DNA of 64,000 nt, taken from the NCBI GenBank assembly GCA_963971225.1, contig OZ020270.1, forward strand, positions 26,287,123-26,351,122, given 5' to 3'. A program made the position numbers and the translations under genes. The notes under the pieces were generated by a model. It saw nothing but the letters and a program-made list of their open reading frames with translations. It did no database searches and was not told the DNA's origin. The stretch comes from Melieria omissa (Eukaryota; Arthropoda; Insecta; Diptera; Ulidiidae). Positions 1-10,895 of the stretch are shown here, piece by piece (position 1 is the first letter of the stretch; every line of letters begins with the position of its first letter).

Positions 1-23
1 CGATAAAAACCCTCGAATAGCGA

Positions 24-593
24 GTGGAAAAGGCAGAAGCGCAAATTGTGCAGAATGAGCTGCTGAAAAATGAAGTTCTGCTACTCAAGGAGGAGCTCAA
101 TGTATGCCAGAATCATGCTGTGTCTGCGGATCTCATTATAAATGGTCTTCCGCAAGGTGATGGTGAGAGTATTGAGGAAATCTTCCACAATTTGTGCCGC
201 TCTGTAAAATTGGCTCCGCTTCGCATTTGCACTGCTTTTCGGGTGCCAAATCTCAACAACAATGCTGCCGCACCTGTCATAATTAAACTTGGATCTCCTG
301 ATGACCGCTCTAAACTCTTCAGATCAATCGTCCGTTTTTGTAAAGAGGCAAAGAGGTCCCTGCTGCTAAGAGATGTTGGGCTCACCACTGATGGGAAAAT
401 ATTTGTGCATGAAAGTCTCACCAAAAGCAACAGAGAGCTAATGCACTTTGCACTGCAGCTAAAAAAGCAAAAGAGATTGGCTGCTGTTTTCTCAATACGT
501 GGGTGTGTTTATGTGCGTGTTCAACAAAGAAGCAAAGCTCTCAGGGTGCTGAATAAGGAGTACTTGGAAAGTATTGTTACTGCAGACTGCTGA
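24..593 (+). pseudogene. LINE ORF1 remnant (coiled coil plus baculovirus-FP-like C-terminal region)
   Basis: The open stretch of about 189 codons begins after a TAG at position 18, so the N-terminus is missing or broken. Residues 1-35 are rich in Leu, Glu and Lys in a coiled-coil pattern. The C-terminal half reads like the RNA- or nucleic-acid-binding domain found in many CR1-type ORF1 proteins (a LLLRDVGLTTDGKIFVHES stretch, then a basic segment). By family knowledge ORF1 protein binds the element RNA and helps form the RNP. It lies 210 bp upstream of ORF2 in the same orientation. The domain name is from memory of the family and was not checked by a profile search. Confidence 0.6.
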
Positions 594-802
594 AAATCTA
601 AACGTCTGAACTCTAAAACAAATGTTAGCTGCTAAATGTTTACGTTTAAGTTGTTCTCTTGTACTATCTTTTCTTTCTTTCTCTCTCTTTTACTTTCAAC
701 TTTGTCTCTTTTATACCTTCATGTTTTTCTCCTGCTTTGTCTGGTACTCTTTGCAATCGTATACGTACTTATATCTGCTTTCATACTCATTGACGCTGGC
801 TT

Positions 803-3667
803 TTGTTGGTTGTTTCTGTTTTGGTCTTGTTCGTAATTGTGGGGCTGATTAATAAGCCTGACTCTGGCGTTGCTGAAAACCACAAAGTTCTGATAGACAT
901 TTTATGTAAACAATATGATGGCCTTAATGTAGTACACTTTAATGCACGTAGCTTAGGCAATGACAAACTTGATTACCTTAGGTATGTTTTTGAAGAGTCT
1001 GCTGTGGATGTGATCTGTGTGTCTGAGACTTGGTTTCATGGTGATGTCCCTGATCTTAATTTGTCTGTAAATGGGTATAACTTATTAAGGCATGATCGCG
1101 TGCTTAGGAAAGGGGGTGGAGTTGCGATATATTGTAAGAAAAACCTTAAACTAGGACTGGTGGCTAAATCTCTTGACACCGACACTGAGTTTATTTTTGC
1201 TGAAGTGGCTGATGGTGCAGCAAAAACTTTAATAGTATGCGTGTACAACCCTCACAAATGCTTCTCCTTGGATTCTGTTTTTAATGAGTTGACGGAGTTG
1301 GTAGTTGAGTACGAATATGTGTTAATTTGTGGGGATTTTAATGTAAATTTATTATCCAATGACTCAAATAGAAGTAAACTTGTTGACCAGTTAGAAGCTC
1401 TAGGACTTTGTGTGATTAACAAATATATACCAACTAGGTATGCGAATAATGCTTCACCCAGCCTGCTTGACTACTTATTACACCTGACCCATCGCAAGTT
1501 TTGACCTTTGACCAAATTTCCTTCATCTCTGATCATGACTTAATATTCTGTACTTTAGATGTTGTGTTGAATCGTTCTGATCTTAATGTTACTTTTGTGT
1601 ACCGTGACTTTAAATTGTTAAATGTCAGTTCTTTGATGTCTGACTTGTGTAGTGTAAATTGGAACCAATGTTGGTTTCTTGACACTGTTGATAAAAAACT
1701 TGATTTCATTAATTATAATTTGTCTATGCTGTTTGATATACATGTTCCTCTTCGTACCCTCAATGCTGTGAATAGTTCATGTCCCTGGTTCAACACAAAA
1801 GTTCGCTCAGCTATTAAAAAGCGCAATAAGTTTTACACAAAGTGGCGAAAAGCTAGGTCTGATGTCTCTTGGTCTAACTATAAAGCTGCCCGCAATGCTG
1901 CAACGACTGTCATTAGACAAGCTAAGCGTTGGTATTTCAACTCCAAGTTGGATCCTTCTCTTCCGGCTAAGAAACTATGGCGAAATCTAAGAAATCTAAA
2001 GATCCATGGCAAGGAAAACACTGGGTGTGAGTTAGATCCCAATGTATTAAATGATTTCTTTATTAGTGCCAGTAATAAACCGAGTTCTACTGTTTTGCCA
2101 CAACATTTGCCGTCCTGTGATCGTGTTAAAGGGAAATTCCAATTCGTGGCAGTTTGTGAGGCTGACGTGTTAAAATCTATAATGGATATTAAATCAAATG
2201 CGGTGGGTGAGGATGGAATCTCCTTAAAATTTGTCAAGCTTATTGCTCAGTTTATAATTTGCCCACTTACCCACATAATTAATCATTGCTTTACAAGTTC
2301 TTGTTTCCCTTCAGTGTGAAAAAAGCGGTTGTCCTGCCAGTTGCAAAAAAGGCAAATGCCTCCTACCCTGGCGACTACAGGCCTATTAGTATACTGCCAG
2401 CATTCTCCAAGGTGTGCGAAAATTTGATGGCGACGCAAATTTATGCATTCTTGCAAAAGCACAACCTTCTCTCCCCTCTACAATCTGGTTTTCGACCTAA
2501 ACACAGCTGCTGCACTGCCATGGTAAAAATACTTGACGACATTAGAATTAACTTTGACAATGATGACTTAACAATTCTTTGCTTACTCGACTTCTCCAAA
2601 GCTTTTGACTCGGTAGACCATAATCTCTTATGTGCAAAACTAATAAGCTACTTCGGTTTCAATGATAGCTCGGCGAAGCTTATAGCAAGCTATCTTGAGG
2701 GACGGACGCAAAAAGTTATGTCCAACAACTCAATGTCTCAGGCCCGATTGGTATGTACTGGTGTTCCACAAGGATCTGTCCTTGGTCCACTTCTGTTTAG
2801 TCTCTTTGTTAATGGTGTTTTTTCTGTGTGTCAGTATGTGAATGTCCATGCATATGCTGATGATATACAAATGCATCTGTCTAGTCGTATTGGTCTCGTT
2901 GAGGATTTATGTTACAAAATTAACAGTGATTTGTCTGCAATTTCTGTGTGGGCAGCTGCCAATCATTTGTGCTTAAATACGTCTAAGTCCTATGTCTTAC
3001 CGATTTGCCATAGTGCAATACACGTTGACAACATCCCTAAGTTGTATTTAGGCTCAAGTGTGCTTACTTTTACGGACAAAATTAAGAACTTGGGATTTAT
3101 TGTTAACTCTAGCTTAAGTTGCTGTGACCATATTAATGTGGTCGTGAGAAAGGTACGCTGCTACGCTGCGTAAATTGAGATTTTCAGCTTCATTAACACC
3201 CTTGGAAACCAGGCGTAAATTAGTTATACAACTAATTGTGCCCCTTATTGCCTACTCTGATGTGGTGTACAGTAAGCTTGACTCTAAATCATTACACAAA
3301 ATTAATATAGCCTTCAATAATGCTACACGATATGTATACGGGCTTAAAAGGTATGAACATATTTCCCCCTGGCAGAATAAAGTACTTGGGTGTAATATCG
3401 AAAATTACCTCTTTGCCAAAAATTGTATCTTTGTCTATAGACTAATGGAATGGAAAACTCCTTCTTATCTGTACGAAAAGCTCATACCTTTTAAGTCCCG
3501 GAGACATCACAATTTAATTGTACCAACATACAATTTTTTAATAACATCACGACTTTTTTTTTATCAACGCAGTCAGAGTCTGGAACTCAGTTCCTGCAGT
3601 TATAAAGGCTGGGCTAGACAGTAACAACTATAGGGCTAAACTCTATGAGTATTTCCGTGCACTCTGA
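803..3667 (+). pseudogene. LINE ORF2: APE endonuclease and reverse transcriptase, frameshifted
   Basis: The protein would nick target DNA and copy the element RNA. The endonuclease covers about 880-1560: FNARSL start, SETW, a GDFNVN motif and SDHDLIF at the end. The RT covers about 2330-3170: DYRPISILPAF, SGFRPKHSC, LLDFSKAFDSVDH, GVPQGSVLG and the catalytic AYADD near 2850-2865. The C-terminal tail ends with a WNSVP-type segment and TGA at 3665-3667. Reading needs frame changes near 1500, 2300, 3165 and at the poly-T run near 3550. No RNase H or C-terminal zinc knuckle is seen. Confidence 0.85.
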
Positions 3668-4352
3668 TTCCAGAGGATCAATGATGATTGCAAGGCATGG
3701 TTTCTTTTTCTTCCTTATTCCCATCCTATCTCTACTTTTCCTCCTTCATCACTTTCTTATCTTTTTCCTCCTTTACATCTTATAATATTTTCTATTATTT
3801 ATAATATTTATATTATGTTTTTTAAGCCTATGTTTATTACTTAATTTTGTTATTGTAATTGTTTAACTTTAAATTTAATTCTAGTTTAAGAAATTGAATA
3901 TTGATGAGGTGTTATTAAAAGACTCGATCTTACAACACTTAATGTATCTATTCTAAATAAAATGAAATGAAAATGAAAATAAACAAAAATGTAAACTAGT
4001 ATTTAAGAGGATATTTTTGAAAAATAAAGGAGAACATATTTAGACTCCGAAGAGTTCAGTTGTTTTTAATAAAAACGTAATTCACGCGTTGAAGTCAGTG
4101 GTGCAGGCAGGACTTCATTTTGGTGGGATATTTCACTACTAATTTTTGTATCATATTTAAGGGGTTTTGAATCCCAAAATGTTCTCGTCCCGTGTGCGCT
4201 ACTGATTATAACAATCAACCATCAAAAAATTCAACACAAGAGCACATACAGATCACACGCATATTCATATATCTGCCGACTGCAAGCAGAGAGAGTTGAT
4301 TGCGTGGCTTCATCGTTGCCCTCCGAATGTGGCGCTGCTGCAAAAACCACTC
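3668..4352. other. LINE 3' UTR and tail, then unassigned sequence
   Basis: Up to about 3990 this is the CR1-like 3' UTR, T-rich and ending in short ATGAAA-type repeats. From 3990 to 4352 I see no gene, tRNA, or clear inverted repeat; the sequence looks like ordinary AT-rich intergenic DNA. Confidence 0.5.
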
Positions 4353-5434
4353 TCTTCTTCTTATTCTTGACTGGCTTGACAACCCGATTACGAGACTAAT
4401 AGCCTATTTCCACCGGGCCTTAAATGCATTTAACGCTTAAATGCATTTAACATCGCATTTAAATGCTCTAATTCCCATGCAATTGTTTTTGTATCAAAGT
4501 GAGTTAACTCACTTTCAAAACTGAGTTAACTCAGTTTTGCCTTTTACAGACGTCTAACAGAATATGTTATGTTAAAAGCTGGAGCAATTTTGACAAATGT
4601 ACAAACGAACACAAACAAAAAAGGGGATTCGAATTGCGTTCGGTGTGGAAGATTTTTTGCTAAGACAATTACTTTTGACTGCATTTTTCGCAAAAATACA
4701 TATCGTCTGTCATAATCAAAGTCAAAACTTCGATTATTTGCCAATAATAAATGCTGAAAGAGAAAATCAAAAACGTGAAACTTCTAACTAACCCTCTTGA
4801 CATTAAAAATTCATACAGCTCTGGTATCAATCAGCTGACAACTTTCATAAATGAAATAAACATTGACAAATGAAATAAATTTTCACAAATATGAAAACGC
4901 AGACATTCCTAGACTGTTGAGAAGGAAAGCGAATTGGTTTTCTTGCAGTAGAGGGGCTACAAGAAACCATACATACGTATACAAGGAGATGGCGGCGATG
5001 GGTAAGTGGTGGCTGCCCAGAAATAAATGCAGAATTTGGCTTGACCAACTAAAAATGCAAACAAAAACCAGCTGTTGCATTTAACTCAGTTTTGGTGGAA
5101 ATGCTTGACAGTTCTCAAGCTTAACAGAGCCCTTAAATGCATTTAAGCGCTCGGTGGAAATAGGCTATTAGGCCTAGCTATCCGCAACCAACCGTGTTGT
5201 GCGTGCGAATGTTTTTACAAGGTTGGAAAGGACCTACAGTTTTATGCCGATTCCGAACGGCGAGTTGGGAGCGTTTTCATAGGCAATTTTACTCTCAGAG
5301 GTCTGCTGAGAGGACAGTCGCCGAAAGAAAAATTGTTGTTTTTCTTTTTTTCGGTGTTAACGCAATGGAGTATTGAACTCGTGCAGTCTTGACTCGCGGC
5401 CCAACGCACTAGCCAGCTGAGCTACGGCCGCTTT
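4353..5434 (-). mobile_element. tRNA-derived SINE, split by a TA-flanked MITE
   Basis: Read on the minus strand, the head at 5434-5370 carries an A-box-like TAGCTCAGCTGGCTAGTG and a B-box-like GAGTTCAATACTC. It is followed by a body that matches the second SINE at 5648-5977, including the stretch read as CCGTTCGGAA in that copy. The tail lies near 4355-4375 as (AAG/AAT)n. The body is broken at a TA by the 770-bp element at 4399-5168; joining the flanks restores the same order as in the other copy. RNA polymerase III transcription is the family expectation. No target duplication could be fixed with certainty. Confidence 0.75.
4399..5168. mobile_element. Non-autonomous TA-flanked DNA transposon (MITE) inside a SINE
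   Basis: The ends are inverted repeats: ATAGCCTATTTCCACCG on the left and its complement on the right, flanked by TA on both sides (4397-4398 and 5169-5170). Just inside both ends lies the palindrome TTAAATGCATTTAA. The interior has no convincing transposase. TA duplication fits Tc1/mariner-type insertion, but the termini alone do not prove the superfamily. Confidence 0.8.
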
Positions 5435-5550
5435 ATTGAAAAAGTGTGGCTTTATTGAAAAAGCCACGGCAAAGTTTTTAAGCGCCACTGATTTGTATGA
5501 ACGTGAGACATCTTATGGTTTAATAGTCTTTGTTTGAGTGTCATTGTATA

Positions 5551-5595
5551 TTCGCAATTCAACGCACTAACCAGCTGAGCGATGATGACCGCCTT
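5551..5595 (-). other. Solo tRNA-like SINE head fragment
   Basis: On the minus strand this short block reads as an A-box-like segment (CGCTCAGCTGGTTAGTGCG) like those of the two neighbouring SINEs, without a body or tail. It is probably a truncated SINE and not a working tRNA gene. Confidence 0.5.
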
Positions 5596-5647
5596 CGCCA
5601 TATATAAAAACATATGCTTCATTAAATCGAAACACTATTGTTGTTGG

Positions 5648-5977
5648 CAGCCGCCGTGGCTCAGTTGGTTAGTGCGCGGTCCAACGAGTCGCATGCAGAG
5701 CGACGCAAGATCGAATACTGCATGTAGTAACACCTAAAAAATAACGGGAAACTCGTTTTCTCTTTCGGTGGCTGTCCTCTCAGCTGGAAATGGCAAACCT
5801 CTGAGAGTAAAAATTGCCTATGAAAAAGCTCCCAACCTGCCGTTCGGAACCGGCATAAAACTGTAGGTCCCTTCCACCCGCGTACAAAATTCACACGCAC
5901 AACACGGGTGGTTGCGGGAAGCTAGGCCTTAGTCTCGCGTAAGCGGGCTGTCGTGCCAATCAATTATTATTATTATT
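5648..5977 (+). mobile_element. Complete tRNA-derived SINE with 11-bp target duplication
   Basis: The head has an A box (TGGCTCAGTTGGTTAGTG near 5657) and a weak B box (GATCGAATACT). The body matches the minus-strand SINE at 4353-5434, and the tail is (ATT)n. The 11-bp sequence ATTGTTGTTGG flanks it at 5637-5647 and 5978-5988, a normal LINE-mediated target duplication, although the tail is itself T/A rich. This copy sets the family boundaries. Confidence 0.85.
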
Positions 5978-5988
5978 ATTGTTGTTGG

Positions 5989-6230
5989 TTCGGCCCTTTT
6001 TCACCTACTTCCGATGTAATTTGCGAAACTCTTAGAAAGCAAAGTGTTAACAACTTAAGAATGAATGACTATTAAATGCTGAATAGAATAGTACCCTGAT
6101 CTACAAGAAGTTAACATTGCATATATACAATGTATGCAGCAAACAGACCCATATTTAAATACGGTGTAGGTGTTTTTGGGAACTTTTCCAGTAAAAAATA
6201 TCAGGAGAGTAAGTGAACTTACGCAAAACT
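5989..6230. other. Unassigned AT-rich spacer
   Basis: No coding signal, terminal repeat or RNA gene is visible here. Confidence 0.4.
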
Positions 6231-7549
6231 ATCTATAGTGAAACCACAGATAACTCATCATATAGATGTCCAGTCTCATACGACGAAAACGGCACAAAAA
6301 TTTCAAGCTCTGAATTACAGCTTTTTTCCGAAAAAGCTATTTTACGCACACAACTGCATGTGCTCATCCAGAACTTTTGTCGGATTGAATTAATTTTGAA
6401 TTTCATTACTTGCTTGTGATATTCTTTTTTGCAACATATACATATTTATGATTTTAGCTGCAACGATCACGTACTGTATTTGGTATAACAGGTAGACAGC
6501 ACATCAGATATCCGTAATTTCTTTCTCGTAAATTTCGCCTCGGGTTCAAGGCTGGGCGAGAAGCAAAATTGTTCTTAACATTTAACGCTTTTTTTTATAA
6601 ACCTTTTTAATCGGTTATACCGAAAATTAATAATGTGTTCAAAAAATGTGATATAAATGAATCGGCACTAAAAATTTTGTGCATGATCAAAGAATATATA
6701 GAGAATAATTTTCTTTGGCATGATATATACACATCGTTGCTAAGGCAACGCATTGTCAATAGCTGCGGCGCCAGCAGGTCTATCCTCTGCGTCGGCATAA
6801 CTGTATTGCGACAATGAAGTGACCGCTGAACAATTACATTCGTTTTGGAATATTTGCCGATCTTTTCATTTTTTTTGCGAAAAGCAAGTGCCTAGGCGTA
6901 CCCAGCAACAAATTAAAGGGGGCAAAGACATAACTATATAATATAGATTTCTGAGCATATGTTTATAAAATATAGAATTATGTAGGGGGAGCTACCCTCC
7001 TCTACCCATACCTAGGTACGCCCATGAGCGCCTGTCATCATCAACCGAATCTTTTTGCTGTATGGTTGTTTGTAACCGTATGCTGCGCTTGGTTGATTGA
7101 TTTTAAAACTTGCAAACAATTATATGTGTCTCCAAAACCAAACAATTCACTAATCAAGAGATCTAGAAACCAAATAAATTGTTCATTCATCTTTTTTTCA
7201 CGGGCCGTAAAAAAAGGAATATATATTTAAAAAGAGGCCATTAAAAAATTGTTGGCGGCTACAGTGAGGATTGAACCGCGAACTCGTCGTCCGAGACACT
7301 CCCGCTTGCGCGTTTGACCATCAACACTCAATCCCGACTGGCTGCTTAAAAGGTATGATAACAGACAAGCGCCGTTTTGACTAGAAAATCACATATTTCT
7401 GTATCTCAAAACAGAGTACAATGATTGTGAAGCGGTGTTTGTGTGAGTGACATTAGAGGCCAAAAAGCTCTTATCGGAGGCCAAATTTGTCGAACTTTTT
7501 GACACATTTTTTCCTTGGCCGCTGGACATCTATATGAGTTATCTGTGGT
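6231..7549. repeat. Degenerate inverted-repeat element
   Basis: Left arm 6231-6273 and right arm 7522-7549 are inverted copies sharing CCACAGATAACTC and TATAGATGTCCAG. No transposase is seen between them. The 6274-7250 interior is AT-rich, with a poorly matched pair of CCTAGG-containing segments near 6890 and 7010 and nothing coding. The LTR of element A starts at or within the right arm, so the target duplication is lost. Confidence 0.5.
7254..7339 (-). other. tRNA-like sequence with B-box-type GCGGTTCAATCC
   Basis: On the minus strand this block has a T-arm-like GCGGTTCAATCC and an upstream D-arm-like segment, but it does not fold by eye into a full cloverleaf with paired acceptor ends. 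It is more likely a tRNA-derived repeat than a gene. Confidence 0.4.
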
Positions 7550-7958
7550 GAAACTATGCTGTACTGTGCTATGCATGGATACTTTTCCAAGCATACTTTT
7601 AGGCATGCACTTTGGAGTACGGTAAACTTGCTATAATTCGCTTGCTATAATATGGCGAGGATGGTTCGCAAAAGGTGATGAGCTGTGCTAGAACAATCGA
7701 TATAGAAAGTACAACTAGAATGTGCAAGAAACTTCGGCGCGATAAGAAAACCAGTATAAAAGCAGCAGTGTGCAGCGCAGAGGGTCGAGTCTGTGTTGAG
7801 CAAGCAAAGGGGAAACATGCAATAGTAGTAGTGTAAAGTAGAACAAGTGTAAATTTGTAAATAAAGCGGTTGTTGGTTTTTGACTGCGTTTGCGCTGAGT
7901 AACTGAAGAAGTTTTATTTTCAAGCACAATCCAAAAACGAACTTGGATTTTCGTAACA
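7549..7958 (+). repeat. 5' LTR of element A
   Basis: It starts TGAAAC, contains a TATA-like GTATAAAAG near 7755, a polyadenylation-type AATAAA near 7860 and ends TTCGTAACA. It matches the 3' LTR at 16423-16841 with many substitutions, pointing to an old insertion. The exact left edge is uncertain because the TGAAAC overlaps the older inverted-repeat arm. Confidence 0.75.
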
Positions 7959-7960
7959 TT

Positions 7961-7978
7961 TGGTGTCAGAAGTGGGAT
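7961..7978 (+). promoter_or_regulatory. Primer binding site (tRNA-Leu type) of element A
   Basis: TGGTGTCAGAAGTGGGAT starts two bases after the 5' LTR. It is complementary to the 3' end expected for an insect tRNA-Leu with added CCA. Mdg3/micropia-type Ty3/gypsy elements use this primer. Confidence 0.75.
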
Positions 7979-8028
7979 TGTGCTACTGAAAATAAACAAA
8001 AAAAAAATAAAATTATAAAAACGCAGAC

Positions 8029-9285
8029 ATTGTTAAACTCCAGCTGAAGAAGGAGCTGGCTGCCTGGAATTTGCCGACTGCTGGCGGTAAGGTGGAGTTG
8101 CAGCTGCGCTTGCGAGAGGCTTGTGAGGCACGAGGCGTCGATTGGACTGCGCACGAGTTCGGAACGCAGGAGCTAGAGGCGTCGGTCAAAGTGGAGGAAT
8201 CGCCTGCGGGTACTGCATCGATGCAAAGTACGGCTGCAGCGGCTACGCCACCACAAGCAATGGACATGAGCCAGCTTATGGTTGCAATGAAAGGCGTGTT
8301 TCAGGAAATTTCGGCAAAAGTTGAAACGGCGAATCGAGAAATTGCAGCGAAACTGGAAACTACGAATCAAGAAATGTCGGCGAAACTCGAAAGTGCAAAT
8401 TGCGAGTTATCCACCAAGCTTCAGGAAAATTCTGCGCGCTTGGAGCAGAGAGTGGAAGAAATTTCAGACAGGATTAATGTGAAAGTTGAGCACCTGGAGA
8501 TGCGAGTAGAACATTTAGACAAACGAGTTGACAGTCTGGAGGATTCGGTGAACAGAAAAATCGACGAGCGGCTTAGAGATGTACAGCTGCGAGCAAGGGT
8601 GCAGCCATGATGGATGGTACTACGTCGTTCGACACATTCAAACTACAATTCGATATGACTGCTTTGGAGAGTCAGTGGACCGATGTTAGGAAAGGTGACT
8701 GATACTGGCTCTAAGAGATCCTGTGCTGTGGTCATAAAAACAGTTCCGGAAGGTTTGAGAGGTGATTACGACACCGTCATAAGGGCACTGGCAGCCAGAT
8801 ACAGTGACGAGCACAACAAAAAGCTGTATTATTGCGAGTTGAAGAGCCGTAGATAAAGAGCCAACGAGGCGCTGCAGACATATGCAGCAGACATTGAGCG
8901 GCGCGTACAGTTGTGCTACCCGAAATTCGGCGCTGATGGTCTCGAGAGGATGAAAATCGAGGCGTTTCTCGAAGGCATTCTTCACCCGGAGACACGTGTG
9001 AGTACATTGATGATGATGAAGCCGACATTCCGTGAGACGGTGACAAGCGCATTGACGTATGAGGCGGCCTGGATGGGAAGTTTTCGACATTCATCTGCCG
9101 AAAGGCGTCGAGCCTAATCTGGTCGTGTCACGCAAAGCCAGACAGTGAGCTCAAAGGTACCATCGGGGCTGCGGGCCGTGTCATCTAGAGTCAGTTGCTG
9201 GCGATGTGGCAAGCAAGGCCACATATCACGAGACTGCCATCTGCGAGAGAAGCGTTCTGAACAGCAGACTTCACACAGAGTAGCA
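8029..9285 (+). pseudogene. Gag of element A: SAP-like motif, coiled coil, capsid remnant, CCHC knuckle
   Basis: The start codon is ATT where sister copies have ATG, and 15 bases after it are missing. The SAP-like motif (KKELAAWNLPTAGGKVELQL) is intact. It is followed by four 11-residue coil repeats of the type EMSAKLETTNQ and only one repeat of the later KRVDSLEDSV type. A TGA at 8608-8610 ends the first part. The capsid-like half (8630-9120) has several stops and frame changes. The zinc knuckle at about 9193-9240 is intact (CWRCGKQGHISRDC). After it the gag is cut by foreign sequence. Confidence 0.75.
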
Positions 9286-9600
9286 TTTTGCATATCTAGC
9301 GGAACTTTATTCAATAATTCGAATGTAAAAAAAATAAAATTTCATAATTATATTATAAATAACACATCACGGGACTCGATTCTCGTAGTATTTTCTGTTT
9401 GGCAAAATCACCTCGCGAACGATCATCTTGAATGTGCAGTTATTTGCTTAAAAGAAAATTGTTCAAATTTGTGAGTCACTTGTGATTTAGATGTAATTCG
9501 AGATTATCACGGCGAACGCGCATATACAAACTCTGTTATTAGCTATCAGCACCTTTTTCGCCACCTTGTCAGGTAAACTTGAATATAGTTATTTATATTA
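9286..9600. other. Unassigned sequence inside element A
   Basis: This AT-rich stretch lies between the gag of element A and a CACTA-ended MITE. It belongs to whatever first inserted here, possibly the Transib-like element whose remnant lies at 14132-14704. No gene is seen. Confidence 0.35.
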
Positions 9601-10019
9601 CACTACTCGACACGAAAAATGCTCCTAAAAATAGAAGTATTTTTTAGACTAATTTTCGGCTGCTGAACACGAAACTGAAAATCAAAAAATTTTCTTATTT
9701 CTAATTCTCATTTTTACAATTTTCACCGTCAGTTACTTCCCCAAATCTCATCTGATTTTTACAATCTACATATCGTTGGAAAGGTTAGTTAATTACCTTC
9801 TGAACGAAAGCCCACTTGTGTTAGTCGAATGGTTGGTTTAGAAGATATGTACTCATAACTGAAATAAGAGGGGAAAAACGTGTTTTTCGAAGATTTTTCG
9901 AAAACGCTCCTTAAGCAAATTTTTTGATTTTCAGTTTCGTGTTCAGCAGCCGAACATTAGTCTAAAAAACACTTCTGTTTTTAGAAGCACGCGATGAACC
10001 CATTTTTTGTCGAGTAGTG
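9601..10019. mobile_element. MITE with CACTA termini and 3-bp TTA duplication
   Basis: The two ends form a long inverted repeat of about 90-100 bp starting CACTACTCGACA, with CGAGTAGTG at the other end. TTA flanks it at 9598-9600 and 10020-10022. CACTA ends plus a 3-bp duplication fit the CACTA/EnSpm (CMC) group; a Harbinger-type TTA element is the alternative. There is no coding capacity. Confidence 0.75.
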
Positions 10020-10396
10020 TTATTAGTGGTTACAGAGCAATTTATTCGGACATATACAAATTTTTCAAATGTTGTGATTTTGCTTTGAGATTACAAAATG
10101 TATCCGTGTGTATCCGATTTAAAATGTTTCTTAATAACTGCTTTGGTTCATGTTTTTGAAGATTCAGTTAACCCTCATCGGTCCCCTGTATGCGCACGCA
10201 TACAATTTTGATCTTTAACCTTGAATAAAATAAAAACGGTTCAGCGGAATGACCTTGTATTTTGCAAAGTAGAATTATTTTGCCTGAACAGCCAAAAACC
10301 CCCGTTTTTGAATTTGTACCCTTACTGTATTTGCCTGTGCAGTTATAGTTACGAATCGGTCACTGTGTATGTGCGCGCATACTCATAAGCAGGTAC

Positions 10397-10691
10397 CATG
10401 GCACAAGAATAAGGTAATAGCATCCCCGCAACACCAAAAACCACATGTATCGTTTATCGTTACTGTCAAAATCAGCTGATATTTTCCGACGAAAGAGGGA
10501 GAAACTGAAAACAAACAAATCTGCCAGACGGTGCTGTATTTGAGTGAAAAAACGGGAAAAGTGCTCAGGTCAATTGTTTTCAGTCAGGTATTTTCATTTC
10601 AACCGATGCGGCAATACAGCACACCGACGATTTTGACAAACGCGATAAACGATCAGCCGGTGGCTTGCTACAACCTTGTAGTTCAGCCATG
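10397..10691 (+). mobile_element. P-like MITE with perfect 8-bp target duplication
   Basis: It starts CATGGCACAAG and ends CAGCCATG, with imperfect inverted ends containing AAGGTWRTAGCA. The 8-bp GCAGGTAC is repeated exactly at 10389-10396 and 10692-10699. Related copies lie at 30123-30435 (inverted) and 60566-60742 (partial). CATG ends with 8-bp duplications resemble the P superfamily. The open frame from 10531 is not a gene; it has no family resemblance and is not kept in the other copies. Confidence 0.75.
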
Positions 10692-10895
10692 GCAGGTACC
10701 TGGAATTGCCGCTTATTTTTGTGTGTGGATTTATAGCAGGCTCTTATTTTTTCGTTTTATGAAATTCAGTTTGTTCTGGAACACATATAAGTGAAGTTTG
10801 TTTGCGCATTTATTTGAATTTTGGTTGTGTTTCGAAGTATTTGATAAAAAATGGATAGAATTTTACGTGAAAGAAGGCAGTGAGATGAACTAGAA

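Larger units (their letters stand above)
1..3990 (+). mobile_element. CR1-group non-LTR retrotransposon, 5' end outside the window
   Basis: This is a LINE with an ORF1 remnant, a T-rich spacer, an ORF2 with APE endonuclease and reverse transcriptase, a short 3' UTR and a simple-repeat tail near 3965-3985 made of ATGAAA-like units. No RNase H follows the RT. The RT wording (a DFSKAFDSVDH block, GVPQGSVLGPLLF, AYADDIQ) resembles the CR1/Jockey side of the LINE tree. At least four frameshifts in ORF2 make the copy inactive. The target duplication cannot be tested because the 5' end is outside the window. Confidence 0.88.

Noticed and set aside
10531..10794. Open frame of 87 codons that could be called a gene
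   Set aside because: It lies across the P-like MITE and its flank; the frame is not kept in the related copies at 30123 and 60566.
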